From the NCBI GenBank assembly GCA_903865435.1, contig CAIPJS010000002.1, positions 1 to 64,000 on the forward strand: a stretch of DNA of 64,000 nt. Reading direction: 5' to 3'. The translations under genes and the position numbers were made by a program. The DNA comes from an uncultured Bacteroidota bacterium. Its GTDB lineage: Bacteria > Bacteroidota > Bacteroidia > Chitinophagales > Chitinophagaceae. Below are positions 25,876 through 34,550 of this stretch, in pieces. Numbering within the stretch: the stretch's first letter is position 1; each line of letters starts with the position of its first letter. Under the pieces are notes generated by a model. That model saw only the letters and a list, made by a program, of their open reading frames with translations. It was not told the origin of the DNA and ran no database searches.

Positions 25876-27465
25876 ATGAAAATAAATTTCAAAAATTTAC
25901 TACTTTCTGTAGTAATTATTACAGTAGCCTTTACCAGCTGTCAAAAAGGCGACTTAATATCAAACCCAAATGTGGCTGCTGAATCTTCAACCATACCTAC
26001 TTCATTAATTTTGAATCATATAACTGCGAATTTAATGAAAGAAGAAGAGCCGATTATTTCTCAAGTATATAAACAAGATCAATTTATTGTTTCCAACTAC
26101 CCTTATTATTTTGGTTCTAATTCATATAGTTTTGGACCAAGTGCTAATATGTACGATCAAATCAAATATTGTACAAAATTAGAAGAACAAGCTTTAAAAC
26201 AATATAACAGCAAAACAAACAATCCTTATTTTGCATTGAGTAAGTTTTTTCAAGCCTATTCTTTAATTTGGTATACTCAAAGAGTGGGAGATATTCCTGC
26301 AAGCCAAGCAGTAAATTCTAATTATACAAATCCTAAATATGATACGCAACATGATGTGTATAAATATGCATTAAGTTTACTGGATAGTGCAAATATTTTA
26401 TTATCAGTACAAATTACAAGTTCTAACGCAAGCACTAAAGTGGATGCATCTGGTGATATTTTTGGTTTGACTTATTTACAATGGCAGAAAGTTATTAATA
26501 CTTATAAATTAAGGACTTTAATAAGTTTAAGTAAAAGAGCTGATGACAATGCTGATTTAAATATTAAATCTCAATTTGCAACTATCATCAATAATCCAAC
26601 TCAGTATCCTATAATGTCTTCTACAAGCGATAACTTAGTTTATAAGTATAATTCCATTAATTATTATCCACCCAATAGAGCAGGGTATGTTCCATACAAT
26701 TTATGTGAAAACATAAGTACCACGTATATGAATTTGTTAACTACAAATAAGGATCCAAGAACATTTGTTGTTGCCACACCAGCTAGTGCTCTATTATCTT
26801 CTACAACAGTAGCAGATTTTAATGCATATGTAGGTGAGGACAACTCAAAATCTCAAAGTTTTATGAGTAATTTTACAGCAGATGGCAAACATGCTTCATT
26901 GAATTGGAATAGATATTTTTCATCTGCCAGTGGGGCAAATGCTGAACCTTATACAATTTTAGGTTACGCTGAATTATGTTTCAATATTGCAGAAGCTGCT
27001 AATAGAGGTTGGATCACAACTCAATCTGCAAGCACTTGGTATGGTAAAGGAGTAGATGCATCATTATCTATCTATGGTATTACAGATGGTAAATTGTTAA
27101 CTATTGGAAATGGTGATGGAACTAAAACAAATATTGGAACGGTAACAGCAGATGTGGTTACTTTTAAATCAAAAATTGCATATGCTGGAGATAATGCAAC
27201 AGGTTTATCACAAATTTTAACTCAAAAATATGTTGCATTTTTTATGAATTCTGGTTTCGAAGCTTATTACAATTGGAGAAGAACTGGTGTTCCTACTTTT
27301 AGTCAGAATGGTCCTGGTATAGGAACTACAGACAATATGATTCCTTATCGTTGGCAATATCCTAATGATGAAAAAACTTCAAATTCTACAAATGTAAACG
27401 CAGCCATTTCATCTCAATTTGGAGGTACAGACGATTTGACTGGTAAAATGTGGTTAATTAAATAG
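25876..27465 (+). CDS. SusD-like nutrient-binding lipoprotein (SusD-like_2 type)
   Basis: The 529-residue protein has a lipobox ending FTSC (Cys22) and the helical TPR-like plan of the RagB/SusD superfamily. The segments ISQVYKQDQFIVSNYPYYFG, FQAYSLIWYTQRVGDIPASQA, YAELCFNIAEAANRG and the C-terminal YRWQYPNDEKTSN are typical of the second SusD subfamily. It caps the SusC barrel from the cell surface and binds the ligand. It follows susC by 29 bases and is followed by a strong terminator, so the pair forms a two-gene operon. Confidence 0.93.
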   Translation: MKINFKNLLLSVVIITVAFTSCQKGDLISNPNVAAESSTIPTSLILNHITANLMKEEEPIISQVYKQDQFIVSNYPYYFGSNSYSFGPSANMYDQIKYCTKLEEQALKQYNSKTNNPYFALSKFFQAYSLIWYTQRVGDIPASQAVNSNYTNPKYDTQHDVYKYALSLLDSANILLSVQITSSNASTKVDASGDIFGLTYLQWQKVINTYKLRTLISLSKRADDNADLNIKSQFATIINNPTQYPIMSSTSDNLVYKYNSINYYPPNRAGYVPYNLCENISTTYMNLLTTNKDPRTFVVATPASALLSSTTVADFNAYVGEDNSKSQSFMSNFTADGKHASLNWNRYFSSASGANAEPYTILGYAELCFNIAEAANRGWITTQSASTWYGKGVDASLSIYGITDGKLLTIGNGDGTKTNIGTVTADVVTFKSKIAYAGDNATGLSQILTQKYVAFFMNSGFEAYYNWRRTGVPTFSQNGPGIGTTDNMIPYRWQYPNDEKTSNSTNVNAAISSQFGGTDDLTGKMWLIK

Positions 27466-27490
27466 TTTTAAGTATAGGGAGAATGTTTAC

Positions 27491-27520
27491 AGTGGGGAGT
27501 GTTGAGCTCCCCACTTTTTT
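27491..27520 (+). terminator. Strong intrinsic terminator after SusCD
   Basis: A perfect nine-base stem AGTGGGGAG/CTCCCCACT with a seven-base loop is followed by six T residues, 26 bases after the SusD stop. It cleanly ends the SusCD operon and excludes the in-frame upstream start of the next gene. Confidence 0.9.
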
Positions 27521-27542
27521 AATTTATAATAAAAACGGGACT

Positions 27543-28364
27543 ATGAAAATTATAGTGTTATATTTTTCAATGATTATTATTGCTTCTACTAGCCATGCTC
27601 AAATTGCAGACAGTAGTAGTAGAGAAGTAAAATTACAAGGCGCCGTAAATTTTAGAGATATTGGTGGCTATACTACAAAGAATGGCAGAAAGGTTAAAAT
27701 GGGCCTATTATACCGCTCCGCAGCCTTAAATACTTTAACAGATGCCGACCTAGCTAAATTAGAAGCCCTGCACATAAAATATGATTTTGATTTTAGAGGC
27801 CCTTATGAAGTAAAAACTGCACCTGATAAAATACCATCAGGCACTACGCGTATTTCTTTACCAGCGGGTAGTGAAAATGTAGGAGATAGCAACTACATGA
27901 AGAATATGGGTAAGTATATGAAATCGGATTCTTTTTTAATTAGTTTTTATACTGTTTTGACACCATTTAAAGACCGTTATACACCTTTGTTTGATAGTTT
28001 AGTATCCAATACTAAAGCAAGTCCAATGCTATTTCATTGCACTGCTGGTAAGGATAGAACAGGTATTGCAGCTGCTTTAATTTTGTATGCTTTAGGCGTG
28101 GATGAACAAACCATTTTTGATGACTACGAAGCCACTAACTATTATAGACGAAATGAAAATGCTAAATCCATAGCACAAATGACCAAATATTATGGTTTGG
28201 ATGAAAAAACTGCGAATAATTTAATGGGAGCTAAAAAAGAATATATAGCAGCTACTTTTGCTACCATAAGAAGTAAATATAGCAGTATAGATACTTATCT
28301 AGAAAAAGAATTGGGGTTGACACCTCTAATAATTAAAAAGCTAAGAGCTATCTATACCAATTAG
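27543..28364 (+). CDS. Secreted tyrosine/serine phosphatase (Y_phosphatase3 type)
   Basis: The ATG at 27543 was chosen because it follows the SusCD terminator and gives a signal peptide ending SHAQ; an upstream in-frame ATG lies before the terminator hairpin. The 273-residue protein has the family opening VNFRDIGGYTTKNGRKVK and MGLLYRSAAL, and the CX5R signature HCTAGKDRTG with Cys166 and Arg172. Such bacterial enzymes dephosphorylate phosphotyrosine, phosphoserine or phosphoinositides. Exported and placed in a phosphorus locus, it may release phosphate from organic esters. Confidence 0.9.
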   Translation: MKIIVLYFSMIIIASTSHAQIADSSSREVKLQGAVNFRDIGGYTTKNGRKVKMGLLYRSAALNTLTDADLAKLEALHIKYDFDFRGPYEVKTAPDKIPSGTTRISLPAGSENVGDSNYMKNMGKYMKSDSFLISFYTVLTPFKDRYTPLFDSLVSNTKASPMLFHCTAGKDRTGIAAALILYALGVDEQTIFDDYEATNYYRRNENAKSIAQMTKYYGLDEKTANNLMGAKKEYIAATFATIRSKYSSIDTYLEKELGLTPLIIKKLRAIYTN

Positions 28365-28409
28365 TATTGGATCTGATTTTGTTTAATTAATAGAGTAATA
28401 TCTAAAACG

Positions 28410-28442
28410 CTTAACATTAAGTTAATATATAGTTAACTATTT
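28410..28442 (+). promoter_or_regulatory. Pho-box-like triple 11-bp direct repeat upstream of phosphonate operon
   Basis: TTAAC, TTAAT and TTAAC occur at 28411, 28422 and 28433, each preceded by C or G, in exact 11-base phase, 60-95 bases before the DUF5690 start. Period and core resemble PhoP/PhoB operators (TTAACA-type repeats in Bacillus). No binding data exist for this genome, so the site is proposed from pattern alone. Confidence 0.5.
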
Positions 28443-28502
28443 CATTACATTGTTTTAAATGAAATAAATAGATTGTTACTTAGGTTTGATAAGCAAATTT
28501 CA

Positions 28503-29774
28503 ATGATCAATCTAAGTTTTAAAAAAGACAATCAAGCTGGAGCTTCCATCTATATCGCTATTGTATGCTTTTGTACCTATGCGTGTGTGTATGCCTTTAG
28601 AAAGCCTTTCACCATTGGTTTGTACGAAGATATGCCTAGTTATTTGGGCATTGAATATAAAAACTTATTAGTCATTGCACAGGTCTTAGGCTATACAGCC
28701 AGTAAAGTATTTGGCATCAAATTTATCTCAGAATTAAAAAATATTGGAAGGGGAAAATTAATTCTACTATTGATTGTTTTATCATGGATTCCTTTGTTAT
28801 TATTTCCTGTTTTACCAGCACCTCTTAATATATTTTGCTTTTTTTTAAATGGGTTCCCTTTAGGGATCATATGGGGCATCGTATTTTCTTTTGTGGAAGG
28901 CAGAAGAGCGACTGATTTTCTTGGTGCTGCATTGGCAGTAAGTTTTATTGTATCGTCTGGTGTTGTTAAATCTATTGCAAAGTGGATTCAAATGAGTTTT
29001 AATATTTCGGAAATGTGGGTACCTTTTTATACTGGCTTAGTTTTTATTTTGCCCATCATTTTATTTATTTATTTACTTGAAAAAATTCCTGCCCCAACCC
29101 CTGAAGAAATTGAATTAAAAGCACCAAGGCTACCCATGACCAAATTGGATCGCCATTCTTTTTTTAAGGAATTTAAAATAGGCATCATTGCTTTTGTTTT
29201 TATTTATTTAATACTGACTTTGTTTAGAGATTTAAGAGACAATTTTGCTGCAAATATTTGGAACGATTTGGGTTATGGAAACAATGCAAGTGTATTTACC
29301 AATACCGAATTACCCATTGCTTTTATTGTATTGATTTTGATTGCAAGTATGATTGTTATCAAAAAAAATAAACTTGCTTTTTTAATAAGTATTGTAATTA
29401 TTATGTTAGGATTTATAATAGTTGGATTAAGTACCTTATTTTTTAAAATGAATATTTTAAACGGATACCATTGGATGTTATTAGTGGGCCTTGGCTTGTA
29501 TATGGGTTATATACCATTTAATTCATTGTTATTTGACCGAATGATTGCTACTTTCAGAATCAAAGGCAATGTTGGCTTTCTTATTTATTTATTGGATTCT
29601 TTTGGATATTTGGCTTCAGTTATTGTTATTAGTATCAAAGGAACTGCACATTTACAATTGAATTGGGCAGAATTTTATTCTAAGGGCGTCTTATATTTTT
29701 CTATCCTTGGCTTATTGGCTTCTTTAGCAGCATACTTATATTATGCCAAAAAAATTAAAACATTAAACTATTAA
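28503..29774 (+). CDS. DUF5690 family MFS-like membrane protein, candidate phosphonate transporter
   Basis: The ATG at 28503 is preferred to an in-frame TTG 30 bases upstream. The 423-residue protein has about 12 hydrophobic helices and begins with a CFCTYACVYAFRKPFTIG-like segment seen in organophosphate/hexose-phosphate antiporter-like proteins, with FNGFPLGIIWG-type glycine-rich helices and VEGRRATDFLGA in the central part. DUF5690 has no assigned function. It is the first gene of a tight run with four phosphonate-associated genes (spacing three bases to the next), so transport of a phosphonate across the inner membrane is a reasonable inference. Confidence 0.8.
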   Translation: MINLSFKKDNQAGASIYIAIVCFCTYACVYAFRKPFTIGLYEDMPSYLGIEYKNLLVIAQVLGYTASKVFGIKFISELKNIGRGKLILLLIVLSWIPLLLFPVLPAPLNIFCFFLNGFPLGIIWGIVFSFVEGRRATDFLGAALAVSFIVSSGVVKSIAKWIQMSFNISEMWVPFYTGLVFILPIILFIYLLEKIPAPTPEEIELKAPRLPMTKLDRHSFFKEFKIGIIAFVFIYLILTLFRDLRDNFAANIWNDLGYGNNASVFTNTELPIAFIVLILIASMIVIKKNKLAFLISIVIIMLGFIIVGLSTLFFKMNILNGYHWMLLVGLGLYMGYIPFNSLLFDRMIATFRIKGNVGFLIYLLDSFGYLASVIVISIKGTAHLQLNWAEFYSKGVLYFSILGLLASLAAYLYYAKKIKTLNY

Positions 29775-29777
29775 TAC

Positions 29778-30905
29778 ATGAGTGACAAAACAGCAATCGT
29801 AGTAGGGGCTGGGATCTTGGGAATGGCTACTGCCCGTGCTTTGGCTTTAAAAGGGTACAAAGTTACGATTTTTGAAAAATCACAACAATCCCTTGGAGCC
29901 TCTATTAGAAACTTTGGTATGTTATGGCCTATTGGTCAACCTGATGGAAAATTGTATGATCGAGCCATCAGGTCTAGAGAAATTTGGAAAGAATATTTAA
30001 CCAATGCAAAAATTAATTTTGACCCTTGTGGTAGCTTGCATTTGGCCTATGACAAAGAGGAGCAGGATGTGTTGGAAGAATTATATGAACATTTTACAAA
30101 ACACAATAGGCCCGTTACTTTAATGCAACCCAATACCATCTTGGAAAAATTTAATGGTATTAATGGTGAAAATTTAAAAGCAGGTTTATTTAGTAGTGAT
30201 GAAACCATTATAGATCCTAGAGAGGGCATTAAAAATTTACCCGCTTATTTAAAAGATTATTATAACATTAAAATTATTTGGGGCACAGCCATCACCAATG
30301 TAACAACCAATACTGTATGGTCTTTTAAAACCAAATACAATGCCGACTTAATTTGTATTTGTTCTGGAGCCGATTTTGAAACACTTTATCCAGAAAATTT
30401 TAAAGAATTGCCCATTATTAAGTCAAAATTGCAAATGATGCGATTTGTGCCAAATGACCCAAATTATAAAATTGGAACTTCTATTTGTGGTGGTCTATCC
30501 TTATTGCATTATAAAAGTTTTACCGCATCAAAATCTTTAGATATTTTAAAAGCAAAAATTGACTTAGAACTTCCAGAATACATTAAAAACGGAATTCATG
30601 TCATGGTATCACAAAACCATCAAGGGGAATTAACCGTAGGGGATTCACACGAATATGCTTTAGATTTTGAACCCTTTGACAAACATACTGTCAACGAATT
30701 GATTTTGAAATATTTAAAAAAGTTAATTCATATTGATAATTGGACATTGCAACAATCATGGAATGGGGTGTATCCCATGATGACCAATGGCACAACTGAT
30801 TTGCTTTTAAAAGTGGAGCCAGGCGTATACATTATCAATGGAATTGGTGGAAATGGTATGACATTGTCTTTTGGTTTTGCAGAAGAAGCTGTAAACAAAA
30901 TTTAA
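29778..30905 (+). CDS. TIGR03364-type FAD-dependent oxidoreductase of phosphonate operons
   Basis: The 375-residue DAO-superfamily flavoprotein has an N-terminal dinucleotide motif GAGILG, then the subfamily block GASIRNFGMLWPIGQPDG, and a C-terminal FAD motif INGIGGNGMTLSFGFAEE. The TIGR03364 clade is defined by co-occurrence with phosphonatase-like hydrolases, and members are thought to deaminate aminophosphonates oxidatively, 2-aminoethylphosphonate or N-methyl or hydroxy derivatives. Here the next genes are an HD oxygenase and exactly that phosphonatase-like hydrolase, so the context agrees. The product would be a phosphono-aldehyde. Confidence 0.88.
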   Translation: MSDKTAIVVGAGILGMATARALALKGYKVTIFEKSQQSLGASIRNFGMLWPIGQPDGKLYDRAIRSREIWKEYLTNAKINFDPCGSLHLAYDKEEQDVLEELYEHFTKHNRPVTLMQPNTILEKFNGINGENLKAGLFSSDETIIDPREGIKNLPAYLKDYYNIKIIWGTAITNVTTNTVWSFKTKYNADLICICSGADFETLYPENFKELPIIKSKLQMMRFVPNDPNYKIGTSICGGLSLLHYKSFTASKSLDILKAKIDLELPEYIKNGIHVMVSQNHQGELTVGDSHEYALDFEPFDKHTVNELILKYLKKLIHIDNWTLQQSWNGVYPMMTNGTTDLLLKVEPGVYIINGIGGNGMTLSFGFAEEAVNKI

Positions 30906-30916
30906 ATTTTAAACGT

Positions 30917-31474
30917 ATGAATAATATCGTTGATTTTATTATTGATGTATTTTTAAAAAAAGGGCATGAATTATACGGCGGGGAAGCTGTAACACAGTTG
31001 GAGCATGGCTTACAGGCTGCCCATTTTGCAAAAGAATCAAATGCTTCTGAAAATTTAATTGCTGCTGCCTTAATGCATGATATTGGACATTTATTGCATG
31101 ATTTACCAGATGATGCCACCAATAATGGCATTGATGACGTTCATGAAGCTTTAGGTGCTGAATTTTTAATCCAATATTTCAAAGAAGAAGTAGTGGAAGC
31201 AGTTAAGTTGCATGTACCTGCTAAAAGATACCTATGCTTGGTAGATCCCGAATATTATGAAGCATTATCATCCGTTTCAAAAGCAAGTTTAATATTACAA
31301 GGAGGCATTATGTCCATGGAAGAGAAAAATAATTTTGAATTGAATGAATATTTTAAAGAAGCAGTTGCATTAAGAAGATGGGACGATCAAGCTAAAATCC
31401 CCAATTTAAAGGTGGATGATATCTATACTTATAGAAGCATATTAGAACAATCATTATTAAAAAATAGTTTATGA
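30917..31474 (+). CDS. PhnZ/TmpB-like HD-domain mixed-valent diiron oxygenase
   Basis: The 185-residue protein carries every residue expected for the PhnZ group: the lid pair Tyr20 and Glu23 (YGGE), iron ligands His30, His54-Asp55, His76, His99 and Asp156 (in RRWDD), and Lys103 after the fifth ligand. PhnZ cleaves the C-P bond of 1-hydroxy-2-aminoethylphosphonate to glycine and phosphate, and TmpB does the analogous reaction on the trimethylated compound. These enzymes need an alpha-hydroxylated substrate, normally made by PhnY* or TmpA. No such 2-oxoglutarate hydroxylase is present in the window. The stop overlaps the next start (ATGA). Confidence 0.88.
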   Translation: MNNIVDFIIDVFLKKGHELYGGEAVTQLEHGLQAAHFAKESNASENLIAAALMHDIGHLLHDLPDDATNNGIDDVHEALGAEFLIQYFKEEVVEAVKLHVPAKRYLCLVDPEYYEALSSVSKASLILQGGIMSMEEKNNFELNEYFKEAVALRRWDDQAKIPNLKVDDIYTYRSILEQSLLKNSL

Positions 31475-32148
31475 GCATAAAGATGATCGTATTTGATATG
31501 GCAGGAACGACTATTGATGAAGACAATATTGTATATAAAACTTTACATAAAAGCATCAATCAATATGGTGTTACAGTTGATTTGTCTGCTGTTTTAGAGA
31601 TAGGGGCAGGGCAAGAAAAATTAACTGCCATCAAAGACATTGTTTCAAAGTATGGCACACAAGAAGATTTGCTAAAGGCTAATGATATGTATCATTATTT
31701 TATCAATCATCTTCAAACTGCCTATGAAGAATTTGATATTCAAGCCATGCAGCATGCTGAAACTGTGTTGACCTATATAAGAAGCAAAAATATATTGGTT
31801 GTATTAAATACAGGCTATGACCGAGCTACTGCACAATTTATTTTAAATAAGATTAATTGGGTACAACTATATCATTATGATTTATTGGTATCCGCTACAG
31901 ATGTTAAGAACAATAGACCATCACCTGATATGATTCATTTTGCAATGAATTTATTTTCTATCAATGATCCTAAGGAGGTAGTAAAAATTGGGGACTCCAA
32001 AATCGATATCGAAGAAGGCCAAAACGCCCATTGTTTATATAGTATTGGTATTACTACTGGTGCACAAACTAAAGCACAGTTAGCTGAGGCAAAACCTGAT
32101 CAAATTATTGATAACCTAAACGATTTAATTAGTTTTTTAAATATTTAA
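31471..32148 (+). CDS. Phosphonatase-like HAD hydrolase (TIGR03351 type)
   Basis: The 225-residue HAD protein opens with the phosphonatase version of motif I, FDMAGTTID (Asp9, Ala11, Gly12, Thr13), instead of DxDxT. Lys50 in GAGQEK lines up with the Schiff-base lysine of PhnX, and Arg149 in NNRPSPDM replaces the usual motif III lysine, as in phosphonoacetaldehyde hydrolase. Motif IV is KIGDSKIDIEEG. PhnX hydrolyses phosphonoacetaldehyde to acetaldehyde and phosphate; the natural substrate of the TIGR03351 clade is not settled. It overlaps the HD oxygenase gene by four bases, indicating translational coupling. Confidence 0.88.
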   Translation: MSIKMIVFDMAGTTIDEDNIVYKTLHKSINQYGVTVDLSAVLEIGAGQEKLTAIKDIVSKYGTQEDLLKANDMYHYFINHLQTAYEEFDIQAMQHAETVLTYIRSKNILVVLNTGYDRATAQFILNKINWVQLYHYDLLVSATDVKNNRPSPDMIHFAMNLFSINDPKEVVKIGDSKIDIEEGQNAHCLYSIGITTGAQTKAQLAEAKPDQIIDNLNDLISFLNI

Positions 32149-32151
32149 TAT

Positions 32152-32595
32152 ATGTTGGTAAAAAATTGGAAAATTAGAAAGGCAAACTTAATTGATGTAA
32201 ATTATTTCCATCAATCTATAGAACAAATTCATTCAATGAAAATACAGTTTGATGTATTTACTGAACAATTTAAAAAGAAGTTAAAAAATAAAAACTGTTT
32301 ACTATATGTAATTGAAACTACATTAGGTAGCCAAATTGGTTGTATCTGCTGTGAAAAGGAAGAAAGTTTCTTAACCAGTAGACCCATTATACAAATAAAA
32401 GAATTTTACATTTCTCCAGCCTATAGAAAATTAAATATTGCGGATGATTTATTTTTATTTATTTATGAAAAGTCTATTCAATTAGGCATGGATAAGATAG
32501 AAGTACTTTGCAATTTAAATTCTACGACCACACAAAACTTTTATTCACAAAAAAAGTTTATTCCAGTTAAAAAATTGTATGTAAAAAGTATCTAA
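32152..32595 (+). CDS. GNAT-family acetyltransferase, last gene of phosphonate operon
   Basis: The 147-residue GNAT protein starts three bases after the phosphonatase-like gene. It keeps the IQIKEFYISPAYRKLNIADDL acetyl-CoA region (read in parts) and a C-terminal FYSQKKF motif. The layout resembles PhnO, but the glycine-rich loop is degenerate (RKLNIADD instead of RGxGxG), so it is a diverged relative of the PhnO-like gene at 22 kb. It may acetylate an aminophosphonate or its product. It ends one base from the convergent phosphatase gene. Confidence 0.8.
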   Translation: MLVKNWKIRKANLIDVNYFHQSIEQIHSMKIQFDVFTEQFKKKLKNKNCLLYVIETTLGSQIGCICCEKEESFLTSRPIIQIKEFYISPAYRKLNIADDLFLFIYEKSIQLGMDKIEVLCNLNSTTTQNFYSQKKFIPVKKLYVKSI

Positions 32596-32596
32596 T

Positions 32597-34009
32597 TTAC
32601 TTTATAATTGTAAAATTATCTACCACTTTACCTGAGCTTGCAATTTGTTTAAATGTAAATATATTTTTTTCAATTGTCACATAACTTAATGAATTGTCTG
32701 TTGAGAAAAATTTGTCAGTAAATGGCTGCCATGAATTGGGCATATTGGTTTGTTCTGGATTGTATAAATCTTGACCACCTGCACCTGTTACTATATATAC
32801 AACTCCTTTTGGCTTTTTATTTTTAATCCCATCAAAGTTTTTATCTAATACCCAATCTCCGCCTACTTGTTCTCCTTTTCTTTTTGTTGTAGATGCTATC
32901 TCTTTTTTTGAAGATGTATCTGGCTTAAAGGTTAATGGGAATGATCTTTGATAATTATGTACATGCCCATTAAATACTATATCTACCTTGCCAGCTTCAA
33001 AAATAGGAGATAATAACCTCATATGTTGTTCTTCAAAATGTTCTTTGGAGGAGTTAAAACCTGGTTGGTGAAACATCACAAAACGCCACTGTGCACTGGC
33101 TGCTTTTTTTAAATCTTCTTTCACCCATTCTTGCAAATCTTTATTAGTCCAATCAACATAATAATCTGCATCAATCACGGTCCAATGCGCATTGCCATAA
33201 TCATAGGAATAGGTAGTCATCTTTGGGTAGGCTTTTTGAGCAGCGGTATAAAAAGCATTTTTATTTGTTTCATTGCCTTTTAGCATTGGTATCAGTGGCG
33301 AACCTTCTTTATAATCTGGACCATTCAAAGGTTGTTCCCAGAAATAATAATAAGACAAAGCATCAGGTGTTTTGTCCATATCTCTATCATTGGCATCATG
33401 ATTGCCTACAGAGGCAAAGAATGGAATTTTTCTCATTAATGGTGCACCACTGCTGTCATTTTTATCGGCATTGTATATGGGCCAAAATTTTGTTGTATAA
33501 TCTTTAATCAAACCACTATTGTATACGATGTCTCCTGGAACTGCCACAAAATCTGGATTCAGATCATACATGATATTGGCTAATTTCTTTTGGTTTTTGG
33601 TTAATGCACCAATATCACCTATTACCACAAATTTATAATTTTGATTCTTAGTTTTAGGCGCATGTGCAGTTGATTCAAATACTAATTTTTTATTCTTAGA
33701 TACTCTATAAGTAAAATCAATACCACTTTCTAGTTGTGCTAATGTGGCATGATATACTACAAATGGACTGTAATTTTTTATATTTACTTTATTGAAATAA
33801 ATATTTTTACTATTTATCCAACTATTTTTTGTCTTTACTTCTACTTTCCATTCACTAGTTGTATCAGCACAATGCCATAACAAAGACAAATTTTTAGGAT
33901 TTGCATCATATCCAATTTGAAGATAAGGAGCAGTGATAAAATCTTTTTGAGCTGCTAACTGGTTGATTGAAAATAGAACACAAAATAAAAATGTTAATAA
34001 ATTTTTCAT
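32597..34009 (-). CDS. Secreted purple-acid-phosphatase-like metallophosphoesterase
   Basis: The 470-residue protein has a signal peptide ending LAAQ, an N-terminal fibronectin-III-like domain (about 25-115, APYLQIGYDANPKNLSLLWH) and a metallophosphoesterase domain. The metal motifs are GDIGAL, GDIVYNSG, GNHDAND, HQPGFNS and GHVHNYQRS, which follow the purple acid phosphatase order. Such enzymes hydrolyse phosphomonoesters outside the cytoplasm. It is the last gene of a reverse-strand trio beginning with the propeller-phosphoesterase fusion, with only nine bases to its upstream neighbour. Confidence 0.92.
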   Translation of the reverse strand: MKNLLTFLFCVLFSINQLAAQKDFITAPYLQIGYDANPKNLSLLWHCADTTSEWKVEVKTKNSWINSKNIYFNKVNIKNYSPFVVYHATLAQLESGIDFTYRVSKNKKLVFESTAHAPKTKNQNYKFVVIGDIGALTKNQKKLANIMYDLNPDFVAVPGDIVYNSGLIKDYTTKFWPIYNADKNDSSGAPLMRKIPFFASVGNHDANDRDMDKTPDALSYYYFWEQPLNGPDYKEGSPLIPMLKGNETNKNAFYTAAQKAYPKMTTYSYDYGNAHWTVIDADYYVDWTNKDLQEWVKEDLKKAASAQWRFVMFHQPGFNSSKEHFEEQHMRLLSPIFEAGKVDIVFNGHVHNYQRSFPLTFKPDTSSKKEIASTTKRKGEQVGGDWVLDKNFDGIKNKKPKGVVYIVTGAGGQDLYNPEQTNMPNSWQPFTDKFFSTDNSLSYVTIEKNIFTFKQIASSGKVVDNFTIIK

Positions 34010-34018
34010 AATTTTAAT

Positions 34019-34522
34019 TTAAAATGTAACGCCAAATTGTAATCCTATACCTACTGAGGCAGGTGAACTATTTCCAAATCTTGCTGGAATAGGGACGGAA
34101 ACCCAATAACTATTCATTTTGGTTTTATAGAGTACCTTATTAAAAACCAAATTGGTACCATATCGGCCTCCTGTCTCAAAGGCAAGCCTAGTAAGTACAT
34201 TAAAACCTTTGGGGTATCTAAAGATAAGACCCGGTTGAATAGACAAATTACTTGTTTTAGTTATCCCTTTTGTTGAATTGAGTGTTGGAACTATTTCAAT
34301 ACTATAAGCCAACTTATCTGATTTAATAATATTAATTCCAATGGGAAAGCCAACAGTATAGGAATGGTCAAAATTGTAAGCAGGTAAATTTGAAGAAATG
34401 GTAAGTAATGGATGATTGATGCTAAAATAAGCGGCTACTTTAGGGTATTCATTTGAATTCTGGGCATTTACATATCCATTGAGTATAAAAAAGCTAAGTA
34501 TAGTTAAAATAGAATTTTTCAT
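34019..34522 (-). CDS. Small outer-membrane beta-barrel-like protein
   Basis: The 167-residue protein has a signal peptide ending YVNAQ and mature sequence with alternating polar and hydrophobic residues, Gly turns and a terminal Phe (GLQFGVTF), as in small eight-stranded outer-membrane barrels. No family is recognised. It sits nine bases upstream of the purple-acid-phosphatase-like gene and 28 bases downstream of the phosphoesterase fusion, so it belongs to that operon and may anchor or assist the phosphatases. Confidence 0.75.
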   Translation of the reverse strand: MKNSILTILSFFILNGYVNAQNSNEYPKVAAYFSINHPLLTISSNLPAYNFDHSYTVGFPIGINIIKSDKLAYSIEIVPTLNSTKGITKTSNLSIQPGLIFRYPKGFNVLTRLAFETGGRYGTNLVFNKVLYKTKMNSYWVSVPIPARFGNSSPASVGIGLQFGVTF

Positions 34523-34550
34523 TCATTATTTAGTTAAGCCGCTGATTGAA

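Noticed and set aside
27483-27542. Earlier start for the Tyr-phosphatase-like gene
   Set aside because: The added residues are encoded by the SusCD terminator hairpin and hide the signal peptide.
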